DNA of 64,000 bases from Papilionanthe hookeriana x Papilionanthe teres (GCA_022702705.1 CM040428.1:90474933-90538932), one strand, 5' to 3'; positions 36,956-49,711 are shown, numbered from the stretch's first letter. Numbers and translations: made by a program. The notes: a model not told the origin generated them from the sequence alone.

Positions 36956-39900
36956 TATTTTGAACAAAGTTGTCTTTTTGGTCAAAAGTTGGCCTATTGG
37001 GTCAATGGGTTGGTCATTGGATCAAGGATTGACCATTTTGACCAAAGTTTACATTTTGGTTAGAGATTGACTTATTGGGTCAATAATTGGTCATTAGGTC
37101 AAAATTTGACTATTTTGACCAAAATTGAGTTTTTGGTCAAAAGTTGACCATTTGGGTCAACGAGGTGGTGATTGGGTCAATAACTGACCATTTTGACCAA
37201 AGTTGACTTTTTGGTCAAAAGTTGACCTATATGGTCAACTAGTTGGTAATTAGGTTAAAAATTGACAATTTTGACCAAAATTGAATTTTTTGGTCAAAAG
37301 TTGACCCCTTGAGTCAACGGAGTGGTCATTGGATCTAAAATTAACAATTTGATCAAAATTGACTTTCTGGTCAAAAGTTGACCTATTTCTTTAATGGGTT
37401 GGTCATTGGGTCAATTAGTGCACAATTTTGCTAAAATTGACTTTTGGGTTAAAAGTTAACCTATTGGGTCGATGGGTTGGTCATTGGGTCACAAATTTAC
37501 CCTTTTGATGAAAGTTGACTTTTTGGTCGAAAGTTATCTGATGGGTCGATGGGTGGTCATTAGGTCGAAAATTGATTATATTGACGAAAGTTGACTTTTG
37601 GGTCGAAAGTTGATCTATTGGGTCGATGGGTTGGTCATTGGGTCAAGGTTTGACCATTTTGACTAAAGTTGACTTTTTTGTCAGAGATAGATTTATTGGA
37701 TCAATAATTGGTCATAATTCAAAGACTATTTTTACTAAAATTGACATTTTGGTCAAAAGTTGCATATTAGGTCAATGAGTTGGTCATTGGGTCAAGGATT
37801 GACAATTTTTGCTAAATTTAACTTTTTGTTTAAAAGTTGACCTATTAGGTCAGTGAGTTGGTCATTGGGTTAGAAACTAACCATTTTGACCATGACGTTT
37901 TGGTCAAAAGTTTACCTATTGTGTCAATGGGTGGTCATTTGGTCAAAAATTAACGATTTTGACCAAAATTGACTTTTTAGTCAAAAGTTGTCTATTGGGT
38001 CAATGGGTAGTCATTGGGTCGAGATTGACCATTTTGTCAAAATTGACTTGTTAGTGAGAGATTGACTTATTGGGTCAATAATTGGTTATTAGGTCAAAAA
38101 TTGACTATTTTGACCAAAATTAATTTTTTAGTTAAAATTTAACCCATTTGGTCAACATGGTAGTCGTTGGGCCAGAAATTGACCATTTTGATCAAAGTTG
38201 AATTTTTGGTCAAAAGTTAACCTATTTGGTCAATGAGTATGTAATTGGGTAAAGAATAAATCATTTTGACCGAAGATGCCTTTTTGGTCAAAAGTTGATC
38301 TATCAGGTCGATGGGTGGTCATTGGGTCAAAAATTGATCATTTTGACTAAAGTTAACTTTTTGGTCAAGAGTTGACTATTAACTATTTTAACCAAAATTT
38401 ACTTTTTGGTCAAAAGGTGTCCTATTGGGTCAATGGGTTTGTGTTGGGTCAAGGATTGACCATTTTCACCAAAGTTGACTTTTGGTCAGAGATTGACTTA
38501 TTGGGTCAATAATTAGTCATTAGGTCAAAAATGACTATTTTGAACAAAATTGAATTTTTGTTCAAAAGTTAACACATTGGGTCAACGGGGTGGTCATTGG
38601 GTCAGAAATTTATCATTTTGACCAAAGTTGACTTTTTGGTCAAAAGTTCACCTATTGGATCAATGAGTTGGTAATTGGGTCAAGAATTGAACATTTTGGC
38701 CAAAGATGACTTTTTGGTTAGAGATTGGCTTACTGGGTCAATAATTGGTCATTAGGTCAATGATTAACAAATTTAACAAAAGTTGACTTTTTGGTCGAAA
38801 GTTAACATATTGGGTCAATGGGTTGGTCATTGGGTCAGAAATTGACCATTTTCACTAAAATTGACTTTTAGGTCAAAAGTTAACATATTGGGTCAATGGG
38901 TTTGTCATTCGGTTAAAGATTAACAATTTTGACCAAAGTTGACTTTTTTGTTAGAGATTGACTTATTGGGTCAATAATTGGTCATTAAGTCAAAAATTGA
39001 ATATTTTGATCAAAATTGATTTTTAGTCAAAAGCTAACCTATTGGGTCAATGGGTTGGTCATTGGGTCAGAAATTGACCATTTTGACCAAACATGACTTT
39101 TTTTGTCAAAAGTTGACCTATTAGGTCAATTTACTGGTTATTAGGTAAAAAATTGAGTATTTTGACCAAAATTAACTTTTTGGTCAAACATTGACCTATT
39201 GTGTCAATCAGTTGGTCATTGGGTCAATGATTAACCATTTTGACCAAAGTTGCCTTTTTGGTCAGAGATTGACATATTGGGTCAATAATTGGTCATTAGG
39301 TCAAAAATTGACTATTTTGACCAACATTAACTTTTTAGTCAAATATTGAACTAGGGTTAAATGGGTTGGTCATTGTGTCAGTGATCGACCAATTTGACCA
39401 AAGTTGACTTTTTGGTCTAAAGTTAACATATTGGGTCAATTGGTTGGTCATTGGGTTATAAATTGACCATTTTGACCAAAATTGACTTTTAGGTCAAATG
39501 TTGACATATTTGAACAATGGATTTGTCATTGGGTCAAAGATTAACTATTTTGACCAAAGTTGACTTTTTGTAAGAGATTGACTTATCGAATTCGATAATT
39601 AGTCGATCGACGAAAGTTGATTATTTTGTCCAAAATTAAATTTTTAGTCAAAAGTGATCAATTGGGTGGTCATGAGGTCAGATTTGACCATTTTGACCAA
39701 AGTTGACTTTTTATCAAAAGTTAGCTTATTTGGTCAATGGGTTGGTCATTGTGTCAGAAATTGACTGTTTTAACCAAAATTGACTTTTGTTAAAAGTTGA
39801 TCTATTGGGTCAATGGGTTGGTCATTGGGTCAGAAATTGACCATTTTGACCAAACTTGAACTTTTTGTCAAAAGTTGACCTATTGAGTCAATGGGGTGGT

Positions 39901-42404
39901 CATTGGGTCAAGGATTGATTATTTTGACCAAAGTTAACTTTTTGTTAAGAGATTGACTTATTAGGTCAATAATTAGTCATTAGGTCAAAAATTGACTATT
40001 TTGACCAAAATTAACTTTTTAGTCAAATATTGACTTATTGGGTCAATGAGTTGGTCATTGGGTCAACGGTTGACCAATTTGACAAAAGTTAACTTTTTGG
40101 ACGAAAGTTAACATATTGGGTCTTTTGGTTAGTCATTGGGTCAGAAATTGACCATTTTGACCAAAATTGACTTTTAGGTCAAAAGTCAACATATTGGGTC
40201 AATTGGTTTGTCATTGGGTCAAAGATTAATCATTTTGACCAAAGTTGACTTTTTTATTAGAGATTTTCTTGTTGGGTCAATAATTGATCATTAGGTTAAA
40301 TATTGACTATTTTGACCAAAATTGACTTTTGGTAAAAAATTAACCTATTGGGTCAATAGGTTGGTCACTGGGTCAAGGATTGATCATTTTGCACAAAGTT
40401 GACTTTTTGGTCAAAAGTTGACCATTGGGTTAATTGGTTGGTCATTGGGTCAGAAATTGACCATTTTAAATAAAGTTGACTTTTTAGCCATAGATTAATT
40501 TATTGGGTCAATGGGGTGGTCATTAGGTCAAAAATTGATTATTTTGACCAAAATTGACTTTTTGGTCAAAAGTTGACCTATTGGGTTTTTGGGTCAAGGA
40601 TTGACCATTTTGACAAAGTTGACTTTTTTGTCAAAAGTTGATCTATTGGGTCAATGGGTTGGTCATTAATTCGATGATTAAGCATTTTGACCAAAGTTAA
40701 CATTTTTGTCGGAGATTGACTTATTAGGTCGATAATTGGTTGCAAGTCGAAAATTGATTACTTTGACTAAAATTGACATTTTGATCCAAAGTTGACTCAT
40801 TGGGTTTTTGGTTTGGTCATTGGGTCAAGGATTAGCTTTTTGACCAAAGTTGAGTTTTTGGTCAAAAGTTGACATATTGGCTTAATGGGTTGGACATTGC
40901 ATCAAGGAATGACCATAATGACCAAATTTGACTTTTTAGCTAGAGAATGACTTATTGGGTCAATTGGGTGGTCATTAGGTCAAAATTGACTATTTTGACC
41001 AAAATTAATTTTTTGGTCAAAAGTTGACCAATCAGGTCAGTGGGTTTAGGGTAAACCATTTGGACCAAAGTTGATTTTTTAGTCAAAAGTTGACCTATTG
41101 AGTCAATGGGTTGTTTATTGGGTCAAGGATTGACCATTTTGACCAAAGTTGACTTTTTTGTTAGAGATTGACTTATTGGGTTAATAATTGGTCATTAGGT
41201 AAAAAATTAACTAATTTGACCAAAATTAAATTTTCGGTTAAAGTTGACTCATTGGGTTAATGGGTGGTCATTGGGTCAGAAATTGACCATTTTGACCAAA
41301 GTTTACTTTTTGGTCAATAGTTGACCTATTGGGTCAATAGGGTGGTCATTAGGTCAAAAATTGACTATTTTGACTAAAATAGACTTTTTGGTCAAAAGTT
41401 GACTTATTGGGCCAATGGGTTGGTCATTGATTCAAAGATTGACCATTTTGACCAAAGTTGACTTTTTCGTCAAAAGATGACCTATTGGGTCAATGGGTTC
41501 GTCTTTGGGTCAAGGATTGACAATTTTGACCAAAGTTGACTTTTTGGCAGAGATTGACTTATATTGTCAATAATTTGTCTTTAGGTCCAAAATTGACTAT
41601 TTTGACCAAAATTAAATTTTTGGTCAAAAGTTGACCCGTTGGGACAATGGGATGGTCATTCGGATAGAAATTGACCATTTTGACCAAAGTTGACTTTTTG
41701 GTCAAAAGTTAACCTATTGGGTCAATGCGGAGGTTATTAGGCCGAAAATTGATTATTTTGACCAAAATTGACTTTTTGGTCAATAGTTGACCTGTTGGGT
41801 CAATGGGTTAGTCATTGGGTCAAGGATTGACCATTTTGACCAAAGTTGACTTTTTGGTCAAAAGTTGATGTATTGGGTCGATGCGGTGGTCATTGGGTCA
41901 AGGATTGACCATTTTGATAAAAGTTGACTTTTTTGTCAGAGATTGACTTATTGGGTTAATAATTGGTCATTATGTCGAAAATTGACTTTTTTTACCAAAA
42001 TTTACTTTTTGGTCAAAAGGTAACTTATTGTGTCAATGGGTCGAACATTGGGTCAAGGATTTATAATTTTTTACTAAAGTTGACTTTTTGATCAAAAGTT
42101 AACCTATTAGGCCAATGTGTTGGTCATTAGGTCAAGGATTGACCTTTTTTTACCAAAGTTCACATTTTGTTTAATGATTGACTTATTGGGTCAATAAATG
42201 GTCATTAAGTAGAAAATTGACCATTTTGACTAAAATTGACTTTTTGGTCAAAAGTTGACCTATTGGGTCATTGGGTCTAGGAATAGTCATTTTGACCAAA
42301 GTTGACTTTTTAGTCAAAAGTTGACTTATTTGGTCAAAGGGTTGGTCAATGGATCAGAAATTGACCAGTTTAACCAATGTTGACTTTTTAACCAAAAGTT
42401 GACC
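36956..42404 (+). repeat. Satellite, second copy of the ~5.45-kb tandem duplication
   Basis: Directly abuts the first copy. The junction near 36950 lies inside a shared GTTGAC motif, where the tail of copy one (TAACCAAAAGTTGAC) runs straight into the head of copy two. After 42404 the sequence departs from copy one's neighbour, with GACCTATTGGGTCAATGGG continuing the array. Unequal exchange between misaligned monomers is the simplest origin. Confidence 0.9.
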
Positions 42405-44335
42405 TATTGGGTCAATGGGTGGTTATAAGGTTAAAAATTGACTATTTTGACCAAAATTAACTTTTTGGTCAAAAGTTGACCTATTGGGTGAATGTGTATG
42501 TCATTGGTTTAAGGATTGACCATTTTGACCGAAGTTGACTTTTTGGTCAAAAGTTTACATATTGGGTCACTTTGTTGGTTATTAGGTCAAGGATTGACCA
42601 TTTTAACCAAAGTTGACTTTTTGTTCAAAAATTGACGGATTGGGTTAATGGGATGGTCATTGGCACAAGGATTAACCATTTTGACCAAAGTTGACATTTT
42701 GGTCAGAGATTGACTTTTTGGGTCAATGATTGGTCATTAGGTCAAAAGTTGACTATTTTGGCCAAAATTCACTTTTTTTGGTTAAAGTTGACCTCTTGGG
42801 TCATTGGGTCAAGGATTGACCATTTTGACCAAAGTTTACTTTTTCGTCAATGGTTGATCTACTGGGTCAATCGGTTGGATTTTGGGTTAGAAATTGACCA
42901 ATTTAACCGAAGTTGACTTTTTGGTCAAAAGTTAACCTATTGAGTCAATGTAGTGGTTGTTAGATTAAAAATTGACTATTTTGACCAAAATTGACTTTTT
43001 TTGTCAAAAGTTGAACAAATGGGTCAAAGGGTATGTCATTGTGTCAAGGATTGACCATTTTGACTAAAATTGACAATTTGGTCAAAAGTTGACCCAATGG
43101 TCAATGAGGTGGTCATTAGGTCAAAAATTACTATTTTGACCAAAATTGACTTTTTGCTCAAAAGTTGACCTATTTGGTCAATGGGTTGGTCATTTGGTAA
43201 AAGATTGACCATTTTGACCAAAGTTGACCTTTTGGTCAAAAGTTGACTTATTGGGTTAATGGGTTGGTCATTGGGTCAAGGATTCACCATTTTGCCAAAG
43301 TTGACTTTTTGGTCAGAGATTGACTTATTAGGTTAATAATTGGTCATTAAGTAAAAAATTGACTATTTTGGCCAAAACTGACTTTTTGGTTCAAAGTTGA
43401 CCAATTGGGTTAATACGCAGGTCTTTGGGTCAAGAATTGACCATTTTGACCAAAGTTGAGTTTTTCGTCAAAAAGTTGACCTATTGGGTCAATGGGTTGG
43501 TCATTGGGTCAAGAATTGACCATTTTGAACAAAGTTAACTTTTTATCAAAATATTGACTTATTAGGTCAACGGGGGTACTCATTAGGTCAAAAATTGACT
43601 TCTTGGTCAAAAGTTGACTTTTTGGTTCATGGGGTCAAGTATTGACCATTTTTACAAAAGTTGCTTTTTGGTCTAAAGTTGGCCTATTGGGTCAATGGGA
43701 TGGTCATTGGGTCAAGGATTGACCATTTTGACCATAGTTGACTTTTTGGTCAGAGATTTAGTTTCTGGGTCAATAATTAGTCATTAAGTCAAAAATTGAC
43801 TATTTTGACCAAAATTAAATTTTTGGTCAAAAGTTGACCCATTGGGTCGATGAGTTAGTCATTAGGTCAGAAATTGGCCATTTTGACCAAAGTTGACTTT
43901 CTGGTTAAATGTTGACCTATTGGGTCAATGTGGTGGTCATTAGGTCAAAAATTGACTATTTTGACCAAAATTCAGTTTTTAGTGAAATGTTGAATTATTG
44001 GGCCAATGGGTTGCTCATTGGGTCAAAGATAGACCATTTTGACCAAAGTGAACTTTTTGTTTAAAAGTTGACCTATTGGGTTAATGGGTTGGTCATTGGA
44101 TCAAGGATTGACCATTTTGGCTAAAGTTGGCTTTTTGGTCAAAGATTGACTTATTGGGTGAATAATTGGTCATTAGGTCAAAAATTGACTAAAAATTGAC
44201 ATTTTGGTCACAAGTTGACCTATTGGGTCAATGGGTTAGTCGTTGGGTCAAGGATTGACCATTTTGACCAAAGTTGAGTTTTTGGTTAAAAGTTGACTTG
44301 TTGGGTTTAAAGTTGACTTATTGGGTCAAAAATTT
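42405..44335 (+). repeat. Satellite array between the 5.45-kb duplication and the first ALKBH copy
   Basis: Same 78-bp monomer in the same orientation. From about 43380 to 44335 it matches, variant by variant, the satellite upstream of the second ALKBH copy (about 47930-48909), for example GTGAACTTTTTGTTTAAAAG and TTTTAGTGAAATGTTGA. This shows that it was duplicated together with the pseudogene. Confidence 0.93.
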
Positions 44336-45092
44336 CAACATTACGAAGACATACAAGGAAGGTTTGTCAATATCATGGAAAAACTCGAGTTATATACTGA
44401 TGTATTCTTCTGAAGGATGAAGAAGAAATTTTGTACTGCATCGACTCTCTACAGGTATTGGGCAGAGCAGGTCGTCTGTGGTCGAGGGCATATACAGTGT
44501 GGTTGTTGTTATGACTTCACTATAGATCGACAAGGCAATCCCCGGAGGATTTTGCTGCAAGATGAGGTGGATTCGATGCCGCCACAGATCGAGAAGATGA
44601 TAAAGAGGATGGTCGAGTGGCACGTATTGCCTGCATACTGTATTCCTAACGTTGCATCATAAATATTTATGTGGACGGGGACTGCATTTCACCTCATATC
44701 GACCACCACGATTTTGTGAGACCCTTCTGCACGGTCTCCTTTAAATGTGAAAGCAATATCTTGTTTGGACGAGAAATCCAGATTTTCGAACCGGAAGAAT
44801 TCCGAGGTTTTGTTGAAATCTCCCTACCAGTAGGATCAGTGCTGGAATTAAAAGGAGATGGAGCAGATTTAGCAAAACACTTTATCCCAGGAGTTTAAAG
44901 AAAAAGGGTGTCAGTCACTTTTAGAAGGATGGATGAAGACTAAGCACCATTTTACTATGAGCCAGATCCAGAGCTGGATAGCCTTCTTCCTTTGCCACTA
45001 TGACGGCTGTACCTCCGGGTGTTCGCGAGGAGACTTTTGTTCCAGAGCTTAACCTTGGCAGGTTGACTCGTCCCAGCAGCAGTCTCAGATAG
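44336..45092 (+). pseudogene. ALKBH9/10-like 2-oxoglutarate/Fe(II) dioxygenase pseudogene, copy 1
   Basis: Plant ALKBH9/10 proteins remove N6-methyl groups from adenosine in RNA. In order this copy shows an N-terminal block (HYEDIQGRFVNIMEKLELYT), a stop (TGA near 44411), then a second frame with CGCCYDFTIDRQGNP, DEVDSMPPQIEKMIKRMVEW and HVLPAYCIPN. A third open frame (44671-44898) carries the catalytic core PHIDHHDFVRPFCTVSF, with the Fe-binding His codon at 44695 and Asp at 44701, then LPVGSVLELKGDGADLAKH with the distal His at 44878. A stop follows, then RKRVSVTFRRMDED with the 2-oxoglutarate-binding Arg. About 45 bp present in copy 2 (ESSKWK...KGRVTIQ) are deleted. A TAA at 44941 is followed by coding-like APFYYEPDPELDSLLPLPL. 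No introns are visible. Catalytic residues survive, but frameshifts and stops rule out a functional enzyme. The family is secure; subgroup 9 versus 10 is not. Confidence 0.88.
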
Positions 45093-45600
45093 CAGAAATC
45101 TTCTACCCCTTACAAAGGGTCTTGACAGTCGGTGCTGCCACTTTTTGTAGCAGTCAGATGATATGACATGTCAGCTCTGTTCAGTTTTGTATGCATGATC
45201 TACTTTTGGGTGCTAGTCAGCATATGATTAATTGTACTACTTCTAGCAGAATTAATGAAATTTTCTGTTTTTCAGAAATGATTTCTTTTCAGCGCGATAG
45301 TCGAAAGCCCTTGAACCACGTGTTTGGTTCCAAAATAAAAAGGACAAAAAGAATGATGCAGAAGACAAGGAAAAAAGAAAACACAATGAAATTAAAACTG
45401 AAATGAACCCAAAACTTAGATCAGATGAAAATGAAATTGAAAAGAGCTCAAAATCGAAATTTAAAATCAAAATTCAAATCAAATGAAAAGTAATGAAACA
45501 AAACAAATTGAAAGAAAATGATGAATTGAAAACAAAAGAAAATGATAATTTTCTCTTTTTCTCTCTCTCGAGATTCTGAATCTCTGAACTCATCTTCAAA
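45093..45600 (+). other. Non-coding tail shared with the second ALKBH copy
   Basis: This follows the likely end of the ALKBH reading and matches 49712-50221 closely. It begins with T-rich sequence containing GTCAGCTCTGTTCAGTTTTG and continues into a purine-rich stretch dominated by AAATGAAATTGAAA-like words (45330-45540). It ends at TCTCTTTTTCTCTCTCTCGA plus a short CATCTTCAAA, where satellite resumes abruptly at 45601. It may be 3' untranslated sequence of the captured gene or part of the carrier element; the sequence alone does not decide. The short open frames here have no recognisable content. Confidence 0.75.
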
Positions 45601-48600
45601 TTTTGGTCATTGGGTCAAGGTTTGACCATTTCAACTAAAGTTCACATTTTGGTCAAAGATTGACTTATTGGGTCAATAAATGGTCATTAGGTCAAAAATT
45701 GTCTATTTAGACCAAAGTTGACTTTTTTGTCAAAAGTTGACCTATTAGGTCATTGGGTCTAGGATTAACCATTTTGACAAAAGTTGACTTTTTGGTCAAA
45801 AGTTGACCTATTAGATTAATGGGTTGGTCATTGGGTCAGAAATTTACCATTTTAACCAAAGTTGACTTTTTTGGTCAAAAGTTGACCTATTGGGTCAAAG
45901 GGTGGTCATTGGGTTAAAAATTGACTATTTTAACCAAAATTGACTTTTTGGCTAAAAGTTGACCTATTTTGTCAGTGGGTCAAGGATTGACCATTTTGAT
46001 CAAAGTTGACTTTTTGGTCAGAGATTGACTTATTGGGTCAGTAATTCGTCATTAGGTCAAAAATTGATTATTTTGACCAAAGTTGACTTTTTGGTCAGAA
46101 GTTGACCTATTGGGTCAATGGGTTGGTCATTGGGTCAGAAACATACCATTTTGAGAAAACTTGACTTTTTGGTCAACGGGTGGTCATTACGTCAAAGATT
46201 AACTATTTTGACCAAATTTGACTTTTTGGTCAAAATTTGACCAATTAGGTCAATGGGTTACTCATTGGGTCATGGATTGGCCATTTTGACCAAAGTTGAC
46301 TTTTTTGTCGAAAACTAACCTTTGGGTCAATGGGTTGGTCATTGGGTCAAGGATTGGCCATTTTGACCAAAGTTGACTTTTTGGTAAGAGATTGACTTAT
46401 TGGGTCAATAATTGGTCATTCGGTCAAAAATTAACTATTTTGACCAAAATTGACTTTTTGGACAAATATTGACATTTTCGGTCATTGGGTTGGTCATTGG
46501 GTCAAGGATTGACCATTTTGACCATAGTTGACTTTTTCGTTCAAAGTTGACCTAATGGGTCAATAGGTTGGTCATTGGGTTAAAAATTGTCCATTTTAAC
46601 CAAAGTTAACTCTTTGGTCAAAAGTTGACCTATTGGGTTAATTGGTCATTAGATCAAAAATTGACTAGTTTAACCAAAATTAACTTTTCTATCAAAAGTT
46701 CACCTATTGGGTCATTGGGTTAACGATTGACCATTTTGATCAATATTTACTTTTTGGTCAAAAATTGACTTACCGGGTCAATGAATTGGTCATAGGGTCA
46801 AGGATTGACCATTTTGACAAAAGTTGACCTTTTAGTTAAAAGTTGACCTACAGGGTCAATGAATTTGTCATAGGGTCAACGATTGACTATTTTGACCAAA
46901 ATTGAATTTTTTGTTAAAAGTATACCCATTGGGTCAATGAGGTGGTCATTAGGTCAGAAATTGACCATTTTGACTAAAATTGACTTTTTGGTCAAAATTT
47001 AACCTATTGGGTCAATGAGCTAGTCATTTTGTCAAGGATTGACCATTTTGACCAAAGTTGTCTTTTTGGTCAAAAGTTGACCTATTGGGTCAATGGGTCA
47101 AGGATTGACCATTTTGACCAAAGTTGACGTTTTGGTCAGAGATTGGCTTTTTCGTTCAATAATTGGCCATTAGGTCAAAATTTGACGATTTTGACCAAAA
47201 TTGACTTTTTGGTCAGAAGTTGATCTATTGGGTCAGTGGGTTGGTCATTGCGTCAAGAATTGACATTTTGACCAAAGTTGACTTTTTGAACAAGGATATA
47301 CCATTTTGAACAAGTTGATCATTGCGTCAATGGGTTGGTCATGGGGTCAAGGATATACCATTTTAAACAAGTTGACTTGTTGGTCAGAGATAAACTTATT
47401 GGGTCAATAATTGGTCATTAGATAAAAAATTGACTATTTTGACCAAAATTAACTTTTTCGTTAAAAATTGACCTACTGGGTCAATGTGTTAGTCATTGCA
47501 GCAAGGATTAAGCTTTTTGACCAAAATAAACTTTTTAGTCAAAAACAGACTTATTGGGTCCATGAGTTGTTCATTGGGTCAGAATATGACCATTTTGACC
47601 AAAGTTGACTTTTTTGTCAAAAGTTGACTTATAGGGTCAATGGGGTAGTCATTAGGTAGAAAATTGACTATATCGACCAAAATTAACTTTTTGATCAAAA
47701 GTTCACATATTGGGTGATGGGTTGGTCACTAGGTCAAGGATTGACCATTTTGACCATAGTTGACTTTTTAGTCAAAAATTAACCTATTGGGTCAATGGGT
47801 TGGTCATGGGGTCAATGATTGACTATTTTGACTAAAGTTGACGTTCTGGTCAAAGATTGGCTTTTTGAATCAATAATTGGTCATTAGGTCAAATTTAACT
47901 ATTTTGACCAAAACTGACTTTTTGGTCCAAAATTGACCAATTGGGTTAATGCGCTGGCGTTTGGGTCAAGAATTGACCATTTTGACCAAAGTTAACTTTT
48001 TCATCAAAAGTTGACCTATTGAGTCAATGGGTTGGTCATTGGGTTAAGCATTGACCATTTTGACCAAAGTTGCATTTTTAGCCAGATAATGACTTATTGG
48101 GTCAATGGGGGTAGTCATTAGGTCAAAATTTTTTTATTGGTCATTTTTATTTTGACCAAAATTGACTTTTTGGTCAAAAGTTGACTTATTGGTTCATTAG
48201 GTCAAGGATTGACCATTTCGACAAAATTTGGTTTTTGGTCAAAAGTTGACCTATTGGGTCAATGGGATGGTCATTGGGTCAACAATTAAACATTTTGACC
48301 ATAGTTGACTTTTTGGTCAGAGATTGAGTTATTGGGTCAATAATTGGTCATTAGGTCAAAAATTGACTCTTTTGACCAAAATTAAATTTTCGGTCAAAAG
48401 TTGACCGATTGGGTCGATGGGGTGGTCATTGGGTCAGAAATTGACCATTTTGACCAAAGTTGATTTTCTGGTTAAAGGTTGACCTATTGGGTCAATGCGG
48501 TGGTCATTAGGTAAAAAATTGACTTTTTTGACTAAAATTGAGTTTTTAGTGAAATGTTGACTTTTTGGGCCAATGGGTAGGTCATTGAGTCAGGGATTGA

Positions 48601-48909
48601 CCATTTTTACCAAAGTGAACTTTTTGTTTAAAAGTTGACTTATTGGGTCAATGGGTTGGTCATTGGGTCAAGGATTGACCATTTTGGCCAAAGTTGACTT
48701 TTTGGTAAAAGATTGACTTATTGGGTGAATAATTGGTCATTAGGTCAAAAATTGACTATTTTTTCCAAAATTGACATTTTGGTCAAAAGATGACCTATTG
48801 GGTTAATGGGTTAGTCATTTGGTCAAGGATTGACCATTTTGACCAAAGTTGACTTTTTGGTCAAAAGTTGACTTATCTGGTCAAAAGTTGACTTATTGGG
48901 TCAAGAATT
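45601..48909 (+). repeat. Satellite array between the two ALKBH copies
   Basis: The 78-bp monomer in the same orientation resumes mid-unit at TTTTGGTCATTGGGTCAAGG. The first part (45601 to about 47900) has no counterpart beside copy 2, while the last kilobase matches the satellite before copy 1. It ends at GTTGACTTATTGGGTCAAG, the same monomer position at which satellite stops before copy 1. Confidence 0.95.
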
Positions 48910-48910
48910 A

Positions 48911-49711
48911 CAACATTACGAAGACATACAAGGAAAGTTTGTCAATATCATGGAAGGACTAGAGTTATATACTGATGTTTTCTTGAGGAAGGATGAAGAA
49001 GAATTTTTGTACTGCATCGACACTCTACAGGCATTGCGCAGAGCAGGCCGTCTGAGGCTACGGACATATACAGAGTCGTCAAAATGGAAAAGTTGAAAAG
49101 GCAGAGTCACTATTCAATGTGGTTGTTGTTATCACTTCGTTATAGATCGACAAGGCAATCCCCAGGGATTTTGCATCATGATGAGATCGATCTGATGCCG
49201 CCACATATCCAGAAGATGATAAAGAGTATGGTCGAGTGCCACGTGTTGCCTGCAGACTGTATTCCTAACAGCTGCATCTTAAATATTTATGTGGATGGGG
49301 ACTGCATTTTGCCTCATATCGACCACCACGACTTTGTGAGACCCTTCTGCGCAGTCTCCTTTATAAGTGAAAGCATTATCTTGTTTGGACGAGAAATCCA
49401 GATTGTCGAGCACTGGAGAATTCGAGGTTCATTGAAATCTCCCTACCGGTAGGATCGGAAGTCGGAAAAAAGGAGATGGAGCGATTTAGCGTAACATCTG
49501 TATCCCACGAGTTCGAAGAAAAAGGGTGTTAGTCACTTTCAGAAGGATGGATGAAGACTAAGCACCATTTTACTATGAGCCAGATCCAGAGCTAGATAGC
49601 CTTCTTCCTTTGCCACTGTGACGGCTGTACCTCCGGGTGTTCGCGAGGGGACTTTTGTTCCGGAGCTTAACCTTGGCGAAGTTGACTCGTCCCCGCAGCG
49701 ATCTCGGATAG
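48911..49711 (+). pseudogene. ALKBH9/10-like 2-oxoglutarate/Fe(II) dioxygenase pseudogene, copy 2
   Basis: This is a second, diverged copy of the same sequence. The N-terminal frame is longer and open: HYEDIQGKFVNIMEGLELYT, then DVFLRKDEEEFLYCIDTLQ, then GRLRLRTYTESSKWKS before a stop. It keeps the RTYT..KW...KGRVTIQ segment missing from copy 1. A second frame (49084-49452) gives DEIDLMPPHIQKMIKSMVE, HVLPADCIPNSCILNIYVDG and DCILPHIDHHDFVRPFC, with Fe-binding His and Asp codons at 49315 and 49321. After SLKSPYR the frame is lost. The distal-His segment (49455-49510) is damaged, so this copy cannot be catalytic. RKRVLVTFRRMDED survives in another frame, followed by the same TAA (49559) as copy 1. 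It has no visible introns and the same satellite upstream. Unlike copy 1, its downstream side runs into the 50.2-56.8 kb island. Confidence 0.88.

Noticed and set aside
4165..44335. Regular repeats as a CRISPR array
   Set aside because: There are no unique spacers between identical repeats; the whole unit repeats with drift, the setting is eukaryotic, and no cas genes are present.
44390..44623. Minus-strand 77-codon frame opposite ALKBH copy 1
   Set aside because: It is antisense to the pseudogene, whose plus-strand reading is clearly homologous to ALKBH9/10.
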